A DNA stretch of 64,000 nucleotides from Guyanagaster necrorhizus (taxonomy: Eukaryota > Basidiomycota > Agaricomycetes > Agaricales > Physalacriaceae): positions 923,317-987,316 of the forward strand of contig NW_025064896.1 of assembly GCF_019112545.1 (NCBI RefSeq), in the 5' to 3' direction. The translations under genes and the position numbers were made by a program. This document shows, one piece after another, positions 34,160-45,523 of this stretch. The first letter of the stretch is position 1, and each line of letters begins with the position of its first letter. Under the pieces are notes generated by a model. It was not told where the DNA came from. It worked only from the letters and a program-made list of their open reading frames with translations, and ran no database searches.

Positions 34160-36512
34160 ATGAAGTCTCTTTTCTTTCTCGCGACTTTATCGTCGACCGT
34201 CAATGCCTACTGGCTTATGAGTGTCGGTGAGTTGCTATCCCCAATTCTTGTTGCTTTTGGATACTGACTACTTGCTTTTAGGAACGTTGACACCGGATCC
34301 GCAGCGCATAGACCCCATTCTCTCTCCTGGCGAAGTGTCTTCTCATGCTCATTACGGTAAGCTCAGTTCATGTGCCGTTATCATTCCAAGGACAGGATTC
34401 CCTCTCGAAATAGAATGATATTTCTCGACAATTCTGTGCGTTGGAGTTACAGTGCTGTCTTTGGATTAGGCGGGCGTTTTACTCCTCGACGGATTGTCTT
34501 TGTTTCGATATCATTCGCCTGTCCTTGTACTCGAGAGCTGTTCATTCTCAGGCGGGAAATATGATCTGCTAATTGCGCAAGAGGCCGATGTTTTTTCTGC
34601 CACGGAGCAGCCCTTATCAATTAATGATTGTTCGGACATGCTTGTATCAGATTTTTCTGACTATTTTCGTAGTGCTCGGCGGAAGCAACTTTAGGCAGAC
34701 TACGGATACCGCTTCTTTGCGCTCGAGTGAATGTACCACCACCCCCATCGCAGAAGACAAGTCCAATTATTGGTATCCTGTTCGTATTCCGTTTTTGGAT
34801 ATTCTCGGCCTGGCTAATACGGCTTCAATCTAGAACTTGTATTTCGAGTACGGATGATGTTTTCCGTGCCGCAGCATTAGCTAACGTCGGAATTTCAGAT
34901 GGGCCAACGGTTCCTTCAGCTCCCTTACTGCTGGCAACGTTATGTGCGTTATTTTGCTGTGCTTCTGTGTGCATGCTAATCGTCTCCGCAGTTGTACGTA
35001 ACTTGCGCGGTTCGCACCTTGCAATGTTTCATCCCTATCTTCTGCAGACTATTTGTTCGACGACGATGCCGCTGCTGAGAATGTTACTGCCTTCCCCGAT
35101 GACGTCAGTAGTTGTCTCCCTAGAATTTCCGATAAATTCCTCATTTCGTACTAATGACAGTTCCGAATGATCTCTGGGACACCGACTCTGCGCACGTACA
35201 ACGCCAGCAGCTACGCTCAACAGGCGGTCACCTTTTTGTGTCTCGATTTTAGTGGCACCGCTACTAAGTTCAGTACCATTCCTCCCCAGGAATGTGTTAG
35301 TGGAATTCGGGCTCAGATCGTGAGAATCCTTTCTCCTATGGCGCAAGAACCTCGTTCCTAAAGTATACCAGAACTTCCCCAGTTGCTGGGACGGCGTGAA
35401 CACTGACTCCTCGGACCACAAGTCGCACGTCGCTTTCCTTAGCGGTGGTCCCGATTCAGGAACTTGCGAGGACCCTAATTACCCCGTTCGACTCCCTCGC
35501 ATTTTCATGGAGGTATACTGGGCCTCTACCGACTTTGACGACTACCGTGACCAAGCGAAGAACACGACACAGCCATTTGTGTACGTTTTTTTTTTTTTTC
35601 CAACTGTGGCTAGTCCTTACAGCTAACATATCAACCATCAGTTTCTCTTACGGTGATCCTACGGGATATGGGTATCACGCCGACTTCATCAACGGTTGGG
35701 ATTCCGGTGCATTGCAGAAGGCTGTTGACAATTGTAATTGCAGTACGTGCACTTAATATTGAACTGGACACTACGTTCATGATAGGGCACATTCAGATGA
35801 GTACGGTGACCCGACGTGCTGTGGCGATAATGGCGTCTTCACTTATCAGACGGGTACGCAATGTTACATTACAAACATCGTTGACGAGCAGAGTATGTAT
35901 ATGTTTTTTTTCTATGGGAGTAATGCGTTTGCTTACTCTTTTACAGCAACCGGTTTGTTGACCAAGCTTCCTGGCAACAACCCAGTACAACAAGCAGGCA
36001 TCGCGGCAACTATCTACGAGGATGATGACGTACCCGGATTCCTGGAACCTGTCTATGTATACACTGGTTCATCTCCCACTGCAACCGCTACAACCACAGA
36101 AGGTGGAAGCACTGTTGCAGCCAGCGGATCATCCACCGCTTCCTCTGCTTCCTCGACCTTTACCAGTGCAAATAACGTTGCGGTTGTCATCCAGACAACA
36201 TCGTCGTCATCGCCCTCGTCTACGGAAGTGTCATCAGCCTCCGCGGAAGTGTCGTCCACAGAATCGGCATCATCGTCCCTAGTACCCGCGTCGACATCAG
36301 TCGCATCTGCAGCTCCTGTTACATCCTCATCTTCGTCAAGCACCAGCAGTGGTAGTAGTCATACCCATCACACTCATGCAGCTGCCTCTTCCTCATCCTC
36401 TTCTTCAGACTCGTGCAAACGAGAATCACGCCGTGACGATGTTATTGATCACTCCTCTCGTTTCCGTCGCACTCATCGTCGTCATATGGACTACGACGCT
36501 TACACATTCTGA
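34160..36512 (+). CDS. Secreted DUF1996 protein with Ser-rich tail
   Basis: The signal peptide MKSLFFLATLSSTVNA is followed by YWLMSVG. Family landmarks recovered across the introns are RIDPILSPGEVSSHAHYVLG, GGSNFRQTTDTASLRSSECT, DKSNYWYPNLYFEWANGSFS, ENVTAFPDDFRMISGTPTLR, NFPSCWDGVNTDSSDHKSHV and NEYGDPTCCGDNGVF. The last ~190 residues are Ser/Ala/Thr-rich, like a glycosylated wall-associated stalk. They end with a His run HTHHTH and a basic stretch RRTHRRH. Clear introns include 34227-34281, 34357-34672 (unusually long) and one at about 35097-35160. Between 34925 and 35050 I could not make all phases agree; a micro-exon may be present. DUF1996 proteins are secreted fungal proteins of unknown biochemical function. 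Confidence 0.85.
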
Positions 36513-37488
36513 TTTACTCGATTTGTCGCATTTTTGTGCTCATTATACCCCCACATTGTTTATAATCGCTTAGGCCGATTGTACTTCCCTGTCATCATCG
36601 CTATCGTTATCATCACTCTTGATTGTTACCTAGAAGGTATATAGATATGGAGAGCTTGCTCTTATTATCACTTGTTCGTGTGTACAGTTCATGTCATTGC
36701 ATATAGGCATTGAGATACACAAGTAAAGATTTCAATAAAACATTGGATTATTACAAGTATATGAGGATGATTGTAAGTTTGCATGTCTGCACTGCTCGAG
36801 CTTGTAGAGAGGTCGTGCGGCAGCCGAGGTATTTAGAGAGAACTCAGTCGAGGAGAGTCATTTTGCTGCAAACTTCATGACGCCTATACGTACAGGCTAG
36901 TAGACAGGGGAAAGACAGAGGATGGTGACCTAGGGCAGGTAAGCCTTATGGTTGAAGAGACATTTCATTCATTTGACTCATTACATACCAAAAATAATAA
37001 GTATCCATGCAAATTTCACCTACCCATACAATACCTGTACAAATACGGTCGTGAGAAACGATTTCCAAACCGCTGACGGTAGGGGTACGGGTCCATCTAT
37101 ACGGCACCCGACTATGTGTTAATGCTCTGACTCAGATTCGCCGAGGGGAAAGTTCGTAAACGGCAGGAGCCCCGATCAAAAACCTGATCATCATCGTGAG
37201 ACGATGTAAAAGTCGCTTTTCGTATCTCCCTAGTCTCCCAAGTACCTCGATATCTTGTCCAACCGTGCCTTCTTCTTGGCAAAAGTAAATTAAATTTTTA
37301 TCTAGGTACCGCTCGCTCGGACGTAGGCATTTTATTCTAAGGAATTTCATTCAGCGATAAACCATGTGGAGATGCCGACGGGGTAAATTTCCAAGCTCCC
37401 CAATCCCTGAAAATGAGTCAGCTGCTATCGATATGACTACATAATCTTCACTGGCACTGGCAGCTTTCTTGTCCTCTTACCACCATCT
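36513..37488. other. Intergenic between DUF1996 and MFS genes
   Basis: About 1 kb without a recognised gene. It contains the 3' flank of the DUF1996 gene and the promoter side of the MFS gene. Confidence 0.5.
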
Positions 37489-39298
37489 ATGACTGCTACC
37501 GAAGCTGGTGAGAGCGTCCAAAGCACCGAAACCAAGCGAACCCCGCTTCCCCGATGGCAGCTACTTATCGTGTTCCTCATCCAGCTTGCGGAACCTATAA
37601 CGGCGACGGTGATATTCCCTTTTGCTCCTGAGTTCATCCGTAGGACGGGGATTACTGGGGGGGATGAGACCAAGACGGGGTACTACGCAGGGCTTATCGT
37701 GAGTTTTCCCCCTGACACTTTACTTAATGGATTCGCCTGACGCGCTGGCGTGATGTAGGAATCCGCGTTCTTTCTGGCCGAATGTTTGAGCGTGTTCCAC
37801 TGGGGCCGTTTGTCGGATAGGGTCGGTCGGAAGCCCGTCTTGCTCTTGGGTCCTCTTGGGTTGACATTTGCGATGCTCGGCTTCGGGGCTTCGAGTAGCT
37901 TCTGGTCATTGGTGTTGTTCCGGTGCGCTCAAGGTGTCTTCAATGGGAATATCGGTATGTGTCTTCTTCTCGAACATGTGACTGTGGAAAGTTCACGGTG
38001 AGACCGGAGATAGGTGTTTCGAAAACCGTTATGGGGGAGGTGTGTCGTGCTATGGTGTCATTCGATCCATAACGTTAATATCTCCAACTAGCTCACGGAT
38101 TCTACTAATATTGGAGAGGCATTTGCCTTGATGCCTTTGATATGGGGATTGGGCGTTACCGTAGGGTAAGGGCCCTTTTTTGAACAGCAAAGGTTGTACT
38201 GATTCTGGTATTATTTCATGCAGTCCTGTCATAGGCGGCCTCTTGGTCCATCCAGCGGATACGTGGCCAAATACCTTTGGGAGGATCGCGTTATTTCGCG
38301 ACCATCCGTATTTCCTTCCTTGTGCTGTAGCTGGACTGTTCTCCTTTGCGATTTGTCTGCTAACCCTTATTGGTCTGCAAGAGGCGAGTGACTGCTCTGG
38401 TCCCTCTCGATGTCAGCTTTTACTCACCTCTGTTAATCTAGACGCATCCCTCAACTATCGCGCGTAAAAAATCTAAATGTTCGCGACCCACACAGGAAAC
38501 TAGCCTGATTTCGAGTAGCACAAATGCAGACTACGGATCTGTCGCCACTGCCGCAACAGATGATGCAGTGTCTGATTCCATCCCAAGCCAGCCTCCTAGC
38601 ATGCGAGAAGTTCTAGGCACTCAATTCTTACGCGTTTTGATGAACTACACGTTCATCTCTTTTGTTGAAACTTCGTATGACGCGCTCATTCCCCTGATGT
38701 ATTCGACATCCATACCCGTTGGCGGTCTCGGCTTTAGCCCTTTCCAGATTGGCCAAATCTTGTCGATATGGGGATTGACAAATGCTATCGTGCAAACTGT
38801 TTTCACGGGAAGACTGCTGAGGGTGTTCGGTGCTCGCAGGATGTTCATAGTTTCCATCGGCTTCATGTTTGTAGGCATTTTGGCCTTCTCTTTCGAGAGC
38901 TACTTTGCAAGGCTGGCGGGACGCGTCGACGGGAGAGTTGTCACGCTTATACTTATCCAACTGACCTGTAATCTCATGGTCTTCGTTGCTTTTGGTAGGT
39001 TCAGTCTTTTATCTACGCCCTTTGCTTCACTTATCACCGTGTAGCTGCGGTTCATGTCCTCGTCGTCCAAAGCGCAACAAGCAGGGCTGCTCTTGGTTCC
39101 ACTAACGGTGTTGCACAGATGGCTGGCTCTGGTATTCGGGGCCTGGCGCCTTATTTTGCTTCTTCCATGTTCTCAATCTCCCTCGAAAGCCAGATCGCAG
39201 GGGGATTCTTGGTGTACATTATTATTCTGGTTTTGACCTTGGTCTTACTTTGGTTGGCCTTCAAAATTCCAAAACGCTTCAAATCAGCCGATAATTAG
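37489..39298 (+). CDS. MFS transporter (drug:H+ antiporter DHA1-like)
   Basis: Seven exons close exactly to 490 aa: 37489-37698, 37759-37954, 38014-38039, 38092-38165, 38224-38383, 38442-38994 and 39045-39298. The first membrane segment is QLLIVFLIQLAEPITATVIF. The MFS signature loop between helices 2 and 3 is GRLSDRVGRKPVLLLGPLG (~residues 89-107). Later landmarks are NGNIGVSKTVMGELTDSTN, GGLLVHPADTWPN and ALGSTNGVAQMAGSG. A hydrophilic central loop, rich in Ser and Thr, separates the two six-helix halves, giving the usual 12 spans. The intron at 38384-38441 uses a GC donor (GCGAGT). Exon 3 is only 26 nt. It is a plasma or vacuolar membrane transporter; the substrate is not predictable, and no biosynthetic cluster surrounds it. 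Confidence 0.9.
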
Positions 39299-40557
39299 AC
39301 GAAAATGTACTAACATATACTTAGATGATTTAGTGCTATTGACAACTTCTTTTGGCAGCGGGTTCAAGTGCCCGTCCTGGAATTCAATTTGCACAGTATT
39401 GAGGTTGTTCTACTGATGGCCGTGTCTGTAAGGAATTGATCTCTGTCTGCATTCATCTTTGCGTCAATATTTTTTACGTTGATAGCTGCCAGGGCATCTC
39501 GGGAGTAGAGAATCGGGACGTGACGCCGCACTTCAAATGCCATTTATTTGCCATGAACATTGTGAGTCACTACCGTCGACGCCACGGATCTGTACATCGG
39601 CGTCTCACAATCAGGATATAGACAGGCATAAGAAGAGAGCTACGTGAGCGGCAAGAGTGCGAACCCGGCACTTGGTACATGCCGATTTCAAGAAATATAC
39701 TTAGGAATGCGGTGTAAATTGTCGCCCTCCCTTTCACAACAAATGATCTTACACCAAATTCTATAGGGATGCGGACTGCGGACTTAGGAAAAACTGCAGC
39801 GTAAGTCGGGCTGGATCAAGGGGCTCCCACAACTATAATTCATCTAACCGACCGTTGATAAATGATCTGTGGAGCTCCCACAACTAGACATCCCACCACC
39901 GCCTCGACTTAGTAGTGAATTCCAAATGACATTGTAGCAATGGAACGCGACACACATTGTCACGCCGTCGGCCATAAATCCATCGCGTTCTCACAAGGTA
40001 ACGCAACAAAAGAACGCGATATAGCATTGTATTGTTCACTTTAATCCAAAATTCGTATACTGTGGTACGTTTGAGGGCATTACCTTGTAATTCAATAAAA
40101 ATCCGAGCATATTTCTGGAGTGCGAATAATTACGTGTTTCTTGGGTCTCCAACGCCGTTGTGCCGGCAAGTAACAGTTGAGACTCCGCTGGTTCGGCCCC
40201 AACTGAAGAAGCCAACAAACAAACCCCGACAAACTTTGCCGCTTTCCCCCATCATATTCATGATTTCTGATAACTACGCTGAAACAAAATGATATGCCTG
40301 CTAACTGGTTCATGGTTACGACTGCGGTGCTGATGCCCATTGCTCCTCAGTCTTGCTAATCTTGCTAAAGTTAGTCTGGCTGTCACCGAACTGATGAAAG
40401 GTCTATCTTTGTTTCTACTCTTCACCTGGTCGCTAAGCCTGGAGATGCTATATCTTTGGATTCCTGTGTAAGTATCTTGGTGATGGCTGCAGACACTGCT
40501 TGACTTTGGGCATTGAGTCTTCTTGCCTTCGTCTCAGTTACATTCCCACCGAAAATG
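39299..40557. other. 1.3 kb intergenic stretch
   Basis: No gene recognised. Short phrases repeat, such as GAGCTCCCACAACTA near 39822-39836 and 39873-39887, and GAACGCGA near 39943 and 40012. This may mark remnants of a small repeat. Confidence 0.4.
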
Positions 40558-40564
40558 TATAAAA
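40558..40564 (+). promoter_or_regulatory. TATA box of the secreted Gly/Ser-rich protein gene
   Basis: TATAAAA, 123 bases upstream of ATG 40687. It implies a 5' UTR of roughly 95 bases, which includes an AC-T-rich leader before the start. Confidence 0.6.
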
Positions 40565-40686
40565 GACATGGATGCCTGAGCTTCATACCCCAGCTGTGCT
40601 CACCCATCCAACTCTTCTCTAGACGCAGGTAGTCTAGAGCCAAGCATACCACAAAACTTTTTTTTTTCTTCCACTTCTATCTCGTC

Positions 40687-41602
40687 ATGTTCAACAAGTC
40701 CTCCATCTTCCTCGTGGCCACATTGGCTCTCAGCGCCACCACGGCTCTAGGCGCCAACACGAACGGGTATGACTTATTTCTTACCTGCTCTTATTCTCAC
40801 TGACTTAACTCTTCTGTACACAGCGCCCAATCACGCTCTGTCGGCCGTCGTGGTGCTGATCACAACTTGGACGCCCGTCAGGTTGCGGGAATGCGTCTCC
40901 CACAGAGGCGTGCCGTCTCCACGTCTGAAAAGAAACGGCGTGCTGAGCTCGTGAAAGCCCTTCGCACCATCGACAGCCGCTCTCTCGACGAAATTCGTCG
41001 CGCTGTTAACGGTATCTCCCGCCGTCAGGACTCTAGCTCGGATACAGGCGATGCGTCCGCTTCCGGTTCGTCATCGGCCTCTACACCAATGTCCACGGAC
41101 GGTATGGGTGGCGATTCGGATCCGGGCTCAGACGGTGCCGGTGGGGCAGCCTCTGCTGTCACTGGAGGTTCTGGATCTGGCGGTGGTTTCGGTGGCAAAC
41201 ATGGACATGGACACGGATGCTGCTGCTGTTGCGGTGGAGGAGGAGGTCAGAAGCAAAGTGAGATAATAACCACCTCTTTAGCTCGGTTGGCTGCTCACGA
41301 CCTGCTTCATAGTGGATATGAGTGGTGGATCCGGACCCGGTGGGGGATCAGGTTCAACGGGGATGGATCCTGGAAGCTCGACCAGTTCAGCCGACGATGG
41401 TTCAAGTGACGGGTCCGACGGTGGTTCAAGTGATGGAGCTGACGATGGTTCTGGTGACGGATCTGACGGTAGTTCAAGCGATGGGTCTGGCGCTGGTTCA
41501 GGCTCGACTGGCACTGGATCGGGTGATGGGTCTAGTGGTAACACCAAGAGAGCAACCTACGGGCGATGGCTCGGTCGCCGAAGGCTGCAAGCCTTCCCCT
41601 GA
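40687..41602 (+). CDS. Small secreted Gly/Ser/His/Cys-rich protein with dibasic sites
   Basis: Three exons (40687-40766, 40824-41257, 41313-41602) join in phase to 267 aa. The signal peptide is MFNKSSIFLVATLALSATTA. Possible Kex2 sites follow: SVGRR/GADHN, LPQRR/AVST and ISRR/QDSS. A Lys/Arg-rich helix-like stretch (KKRRAELVKALRTIDSRSLD) lies between them. The centre carries GGGFGGKHGHGHGCCCCCGG, a compact His plus five-Cys cluster. The C-terminal third is an irregular repeat of Gly/Ser/Asp (GSSDGSDGGSSDGADDGSGD) ending in RRRLQAFP. No named domain is recognised. It could be a metal-binding or wall-associated secreted protein, or a precursor cut by Kex2. The TATA box suggests strong expression. 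Confidence 0.75.
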
Positions 41603-41762
41603 ATCCAGAATCGATAGTTCTTTACGTCGAAATATGTAGTCCGTTAGTCTGTATGTCCAATACAAGAACTATTCATGTTGAATGAAACATTTCTTTCTTC
41701 TTCCAAATGTACAGGGTATATGATTACAGGAAATCCAATTAGATAAGGGGGGAAAGCCCAGT

Positions 41763-43876
41763 CTACGCTGTAACATTCAGGTTCTGCTTCAGTACACCCT
41801 GAACAATCTGCTCTTGTTGAGCGAGCCAAAGTCCAAAAGACGGAGTTTTCAACCATCTACGAGCATTCAAAACCGACGACTTGACTACACAAATGTACTC
41901 TTACCTGTCATAAAACTCCCTCCGCTTGCTCGTTGAGCGAAACGGTAGGGTACTGCCATGAATCTTCAATGACGCGAAAAAAGCAGACGTGTTGAATGGC
42001 TTGAGTCGAAGAGGACCCAGACGCGAGTTACGCTGATGACCAGCGACTTCCGAGGGGGTAGGTATCAGGGTATTCAGATATCTTGTTAGGGGTGTCAGAA
42101 GTTCATTTGAACGTGAATAGAAATGCCTTCGCAAAGCCCATGAAGCGGACATTCCTGTGATGATGATCAGAGGTGTGGGTGAACGAAGAAGTCGACACTC
42201 GTACGTTCTTGTTCGGTACCACGACACGCCGACTCGAGCTGTTTCAATAAGGCATGGTCTTTTGATATATACCGTTTATGCGATTTGGTCTTCCAGCCTG
42301 GTAAAGGTCCGGGAGCAACAGTCGATGTGGTGTTTTTCGTCGCTGTGTTGGGCCTACAAATAAATCAGCGCCGATTGGCTTGCCTTGGAGGGCATGCACA
42401 TACGGAATTCTCCGTCCAAGGCTTAAAACGTGCGGCCAATGCAGACATGACCGTTCAAAGAAAGGGTTCGTCACTCCAAGAAGCAGACCAGACTTTGGCG
42501 GAAGTTTGTTGACCAATGCACTATAATCTCTATCGTGGATAGTGAAGTACGGCCGGATGTCTCCAGCAGTAGGGATAGGGCGTAAGAGGTCCCGGAGCCA
42601 CCATATTGCCTGGCTTGTCTGAGATGGAGACGAGCCGAATATGAATATGGGTTCATAAAGAACCAGACATTCCCATATTGACCAAAGATGTGAGAGAGAT
42701 GCTTCAAAGAGAAGCACAGGTGGGGGCAAGAACGGGGATGACAATGCTAGGATCTAGCAGAGAAACGTTAGCGGTACCCCACCAACAAAAAGACGGTGTT
42801 TACATGAAACTTGGGATCACATTCTGTAAGTTGTTGCTCGTCGATATAGTGTGGTAGCTCCACATGGAGCACCGAACCTAGGAATCCCAGTTCGACAGTT
42901 GCTCCGGGCGTAGGGTCCGACCTTTTCTTCGAGGATTACATTAGTATTTATTCTGAAAGAAAACGGTAAGAGGTACCATGTGGCGATATTATGACATGCA
43001 GTCTCCAGCATCGGTAGCCCATGCACTGAGAACAACGGACCGAATATCGAGGACAGCGACGAGAAAAGTGCCGGATAGGGGTGATGAGTAAGGAATACCA
43101 GGGAACGCTGAAGCAATATGGGTACAGATACGTGAATTGAGACGGAAAACGCACTTGCACATAGCCTCGCTTCGACGCAGGATCTCGCCTTTGACTAAAG
43201 TGAGAAAAACCGTATATATATCCATCAATAGGAGCCGGTCGTTTTTCGCTTGATACAGAAAACTTATGCTCGCGAATACGGAAAGAATGGTTTTGCGAGC
43301 CTTGATCAAATTGCAATGAGTCGGGGAACGCTAAAAATGCGCTGGATACTGTTGAGACTATGATAAAGCGGAATGGAGCCATACTGACATATTTTCTGAC
43401 TCCTCTGGCAAAAGAAATAAGGGTGGAAATATGCCGTTGACCACAGGACCCGAGTCGATATCGAAGTCGACTAAGGACTATCAGCCAAGAGGCCTTTGTA
43501 TACTCTGGCAACACACACCTATGGCTATACCCAAAACCCACCGTCTGATCTTCGCTAATACATCATCGTCTATCTCAAGTTCTTCTATACCAGATATTCT
43601 TCGCCTCGATTTGACCTCTGTTTGAGGAGCGTGCGGTAGTGTTTGGGAACGCGAAAGGGTATTGGGCCGTAAAACTTTAATCAATTCAGGAGACGAGGGC
43701 GAGCCAAAGGCAGATTTTAAGGATAACGCAGGAGATGAAGGTGGTAGGTCAAAGGAAAGAGATAAAGAAGATTGAGAACGGCCGGTGTCGAATGCTGATG
43801 CCGTCCTTATTGAGCCCAAGTCGACTTCGCTGTCATCATCGGTTAGGTCCTCCAGAATGAGATTGGCTCTGGGCAT
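41763..43876 (-). CDS. DENND6-like DENN-domain protein (Rab GEF family)
   Basis: A multi-exon gene from ATG 43876 to TAG 41763. The Ser-rich N-terminus (~110 aa) ends in DDDVLAKIRRWVLGIAI. Splicing then gives VDFDIDSGPVVNGIFPPLFL, AFLAFPDSLQFDQGSQNHSF and DGYIYGFSHFSQRRDPASKR. ETACHNIATW, LSHLWSIWECLVLYEPIFIF and SQAIWWLRDLLRPIPTAGDI follow, then LPPKSGLLLGVTNPFFERSC and the tail STSKRREFYDRWLKTPSFGLW. These are the blocks of the DENND6/FAM116 family, where upstream, core and downstream DENN modules activate Rab GTPases in endosomal recycling. Introns are about 45-60 nt. Some middle borders, notably near 42930 and 42330, were not fixed. A TATATATA tract lies about 155 bases upstream. Confidence 0.85.
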
Positions 43877-44354
43877 AGCTCCTGTCGACGCGGTGGTCGT
43901 TTCCTGTTATCCTGTTCGAATTTCCGCGAAAGTGGTTCGACAGATTTGTTGAACATTTTAGATATACAAGACTTGGAATGGGGGGATCGCTTACTTGGGT
44001 GTTTGAATTTCTTTTCGATGAGATAGGGGAGTATATATAATATAGCCCCCTCTGAAGGAAAGGTGGTGGTGCCAAGACAAGGAGCAGTGTACAAACACTC
44101 CGGCAAGTTCGGGCCATGGACCCGGAGCCATAGTGGTGCATTACTTGTCCCAGCGTGCTGATAAATTTACTGAAGATACCGAATTAGTCCACAAATTTAA
44201 AGAGCCTGGATTATTCAAGTGAGTAGAAATCCTTCCATTATTATTTATAACGTGAGAGCCGACAATACGACTAGTACTAGATAGCAGTGAGCGAGGAAGC
44301 AAGTGCAAGACAGCAAACAATCAGAGCAATTTTTAAAAAAGGTAGTCCCTACTC
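43877..44354. other. Intergenic; promoter of the DENN gene
   Basis: 478 bp between the 3' end of the CPSF6-like gene and the DENN gene start. It has a TATATATAATATA tract near 44030-44043 and no gene. Confidence 0.5.
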
Positions 44355-45523
44355 TCATTCATCCAATCGTGGCCTTTTCCGTGGCCCATCCGGTATTCCG
44401 CCACCGCCTTGCATGAAAACAGGATTGACATGTCCTTGACCCTGAGGCATGCCTCCATGTTGAACGGGGTTCATCATTCTCATACCTAACATAACGAACG
44501 GAAACACAAGGACACGGAGTAAGCACAGCACGGACCAATACAGCAACAAGAGCAGAACTAGAAATCCGTACCCATACTGCGGTCATTCATCATACCCCCT
44601 CGGTTCATCATGCCCCCTTGTCCTTGAAAGCCACCTCCCGTCCCGCCTCCCATCATGTATCCCCCGCCCATACCCACATTGGGCATGCCCATCCCCATGT
44701 TTGGCATCCCCATGTTCATGCCCATCCCCGTGTTGGGCATCATGCCTCTTCCCCTTCCACGGAAATTGGGCCCACCACCCCTCCCAATGTTGCTATTCTG
44801 AGCCACACGCGCAACTGGTTCTGAAAACGTGTGGCTTTAGTACCACTGAATGAATTGAAACGGAGTAAAAAGATCTACCCTTGGGTAATGTACGGTACGG
44901 ATTACCATGACTACTCGATGCGAACTCGGTCGTGACCCAGCGATTCTGGAATTCACTGTAACGGCTATCAGCCACACTCTTCATTCATCGAAGAAATGGC
45001 ACCTCCTACTTGGTAGAAAACCAATTCCTAAGAATGACCGCGTTTTCGTATGACCCGCACTCTACATACGCCTGTCTAGAATAGAGCTGATCATTCAATA
45101 CACTCCCCGATGAATCTATACGTACCCTTTACTCTTCCCATTAATTTTATGTTCCGAAAAGGTGACGCTCTTATGTTCAAGGTTTACTCCGACGCTCTGC
45201 GCCACCTGACGGAGGTCCTCATCTGTAGTCCACTAAATCAAAACTATCAGCGCCACCGACATAAGGACTTCAGTTGAAAAACGTACCCATTGCAAGTCGC
45301 TAATTAGCAGCGCGTCATTCTGACCCGTTGGTATAACAGCTTGTCGTAGCTTTGGTCCGCCTTCTGCAGAGCCATCATCTTCTCTCTGTCGCTTATTACC
45401 TATCTTTGGCTCTGGTGGCGAAGTCTCAAGTTTAACCTTTGTAGCTCTATCAATAGCCAGTTAAATGAATACTTAAATGCTCACCTCGCGTTGCCCGCCT
45501 CTTTCAGCATTGGTGGCCGACAT
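44355..45523 (-). CDS. CPSF6-like RNA-binding protein (cleavage factor Im large subunit type)
   Basis: An RRM is split across exons: [40 protein letters not shown] and [15 protein letters not shown]. The WWTTD after the first strand is characteristic of the CPSF6/CPSF7 RRM. A linker [20 protein letters not shown] leads to an RGG-like start ([16 protein letters not shown]) and a Met/Gly-rich low-complexity tract with GMGM/PNMGM repeats. It ends in PRKRPRLDE, a possible nuclear signal. The likely role is 3'-end processing of pre-mRNA in the nucleus. Most introns are clear. The first junction is not: joining the obvious donor at 45484 to the acceptor near 45447 is one base out of phase. The ATG at 45523 is therefore tentative. 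Confidence 0.75.

Noticed and set aside
36053..36343. Highly acidic open frame on the minus strand
   Set aside because: It is antisense to the Ser/Thr-rich tail of the DUF1996 protein; the codon bias of that tail produces the Asp/Glu run.
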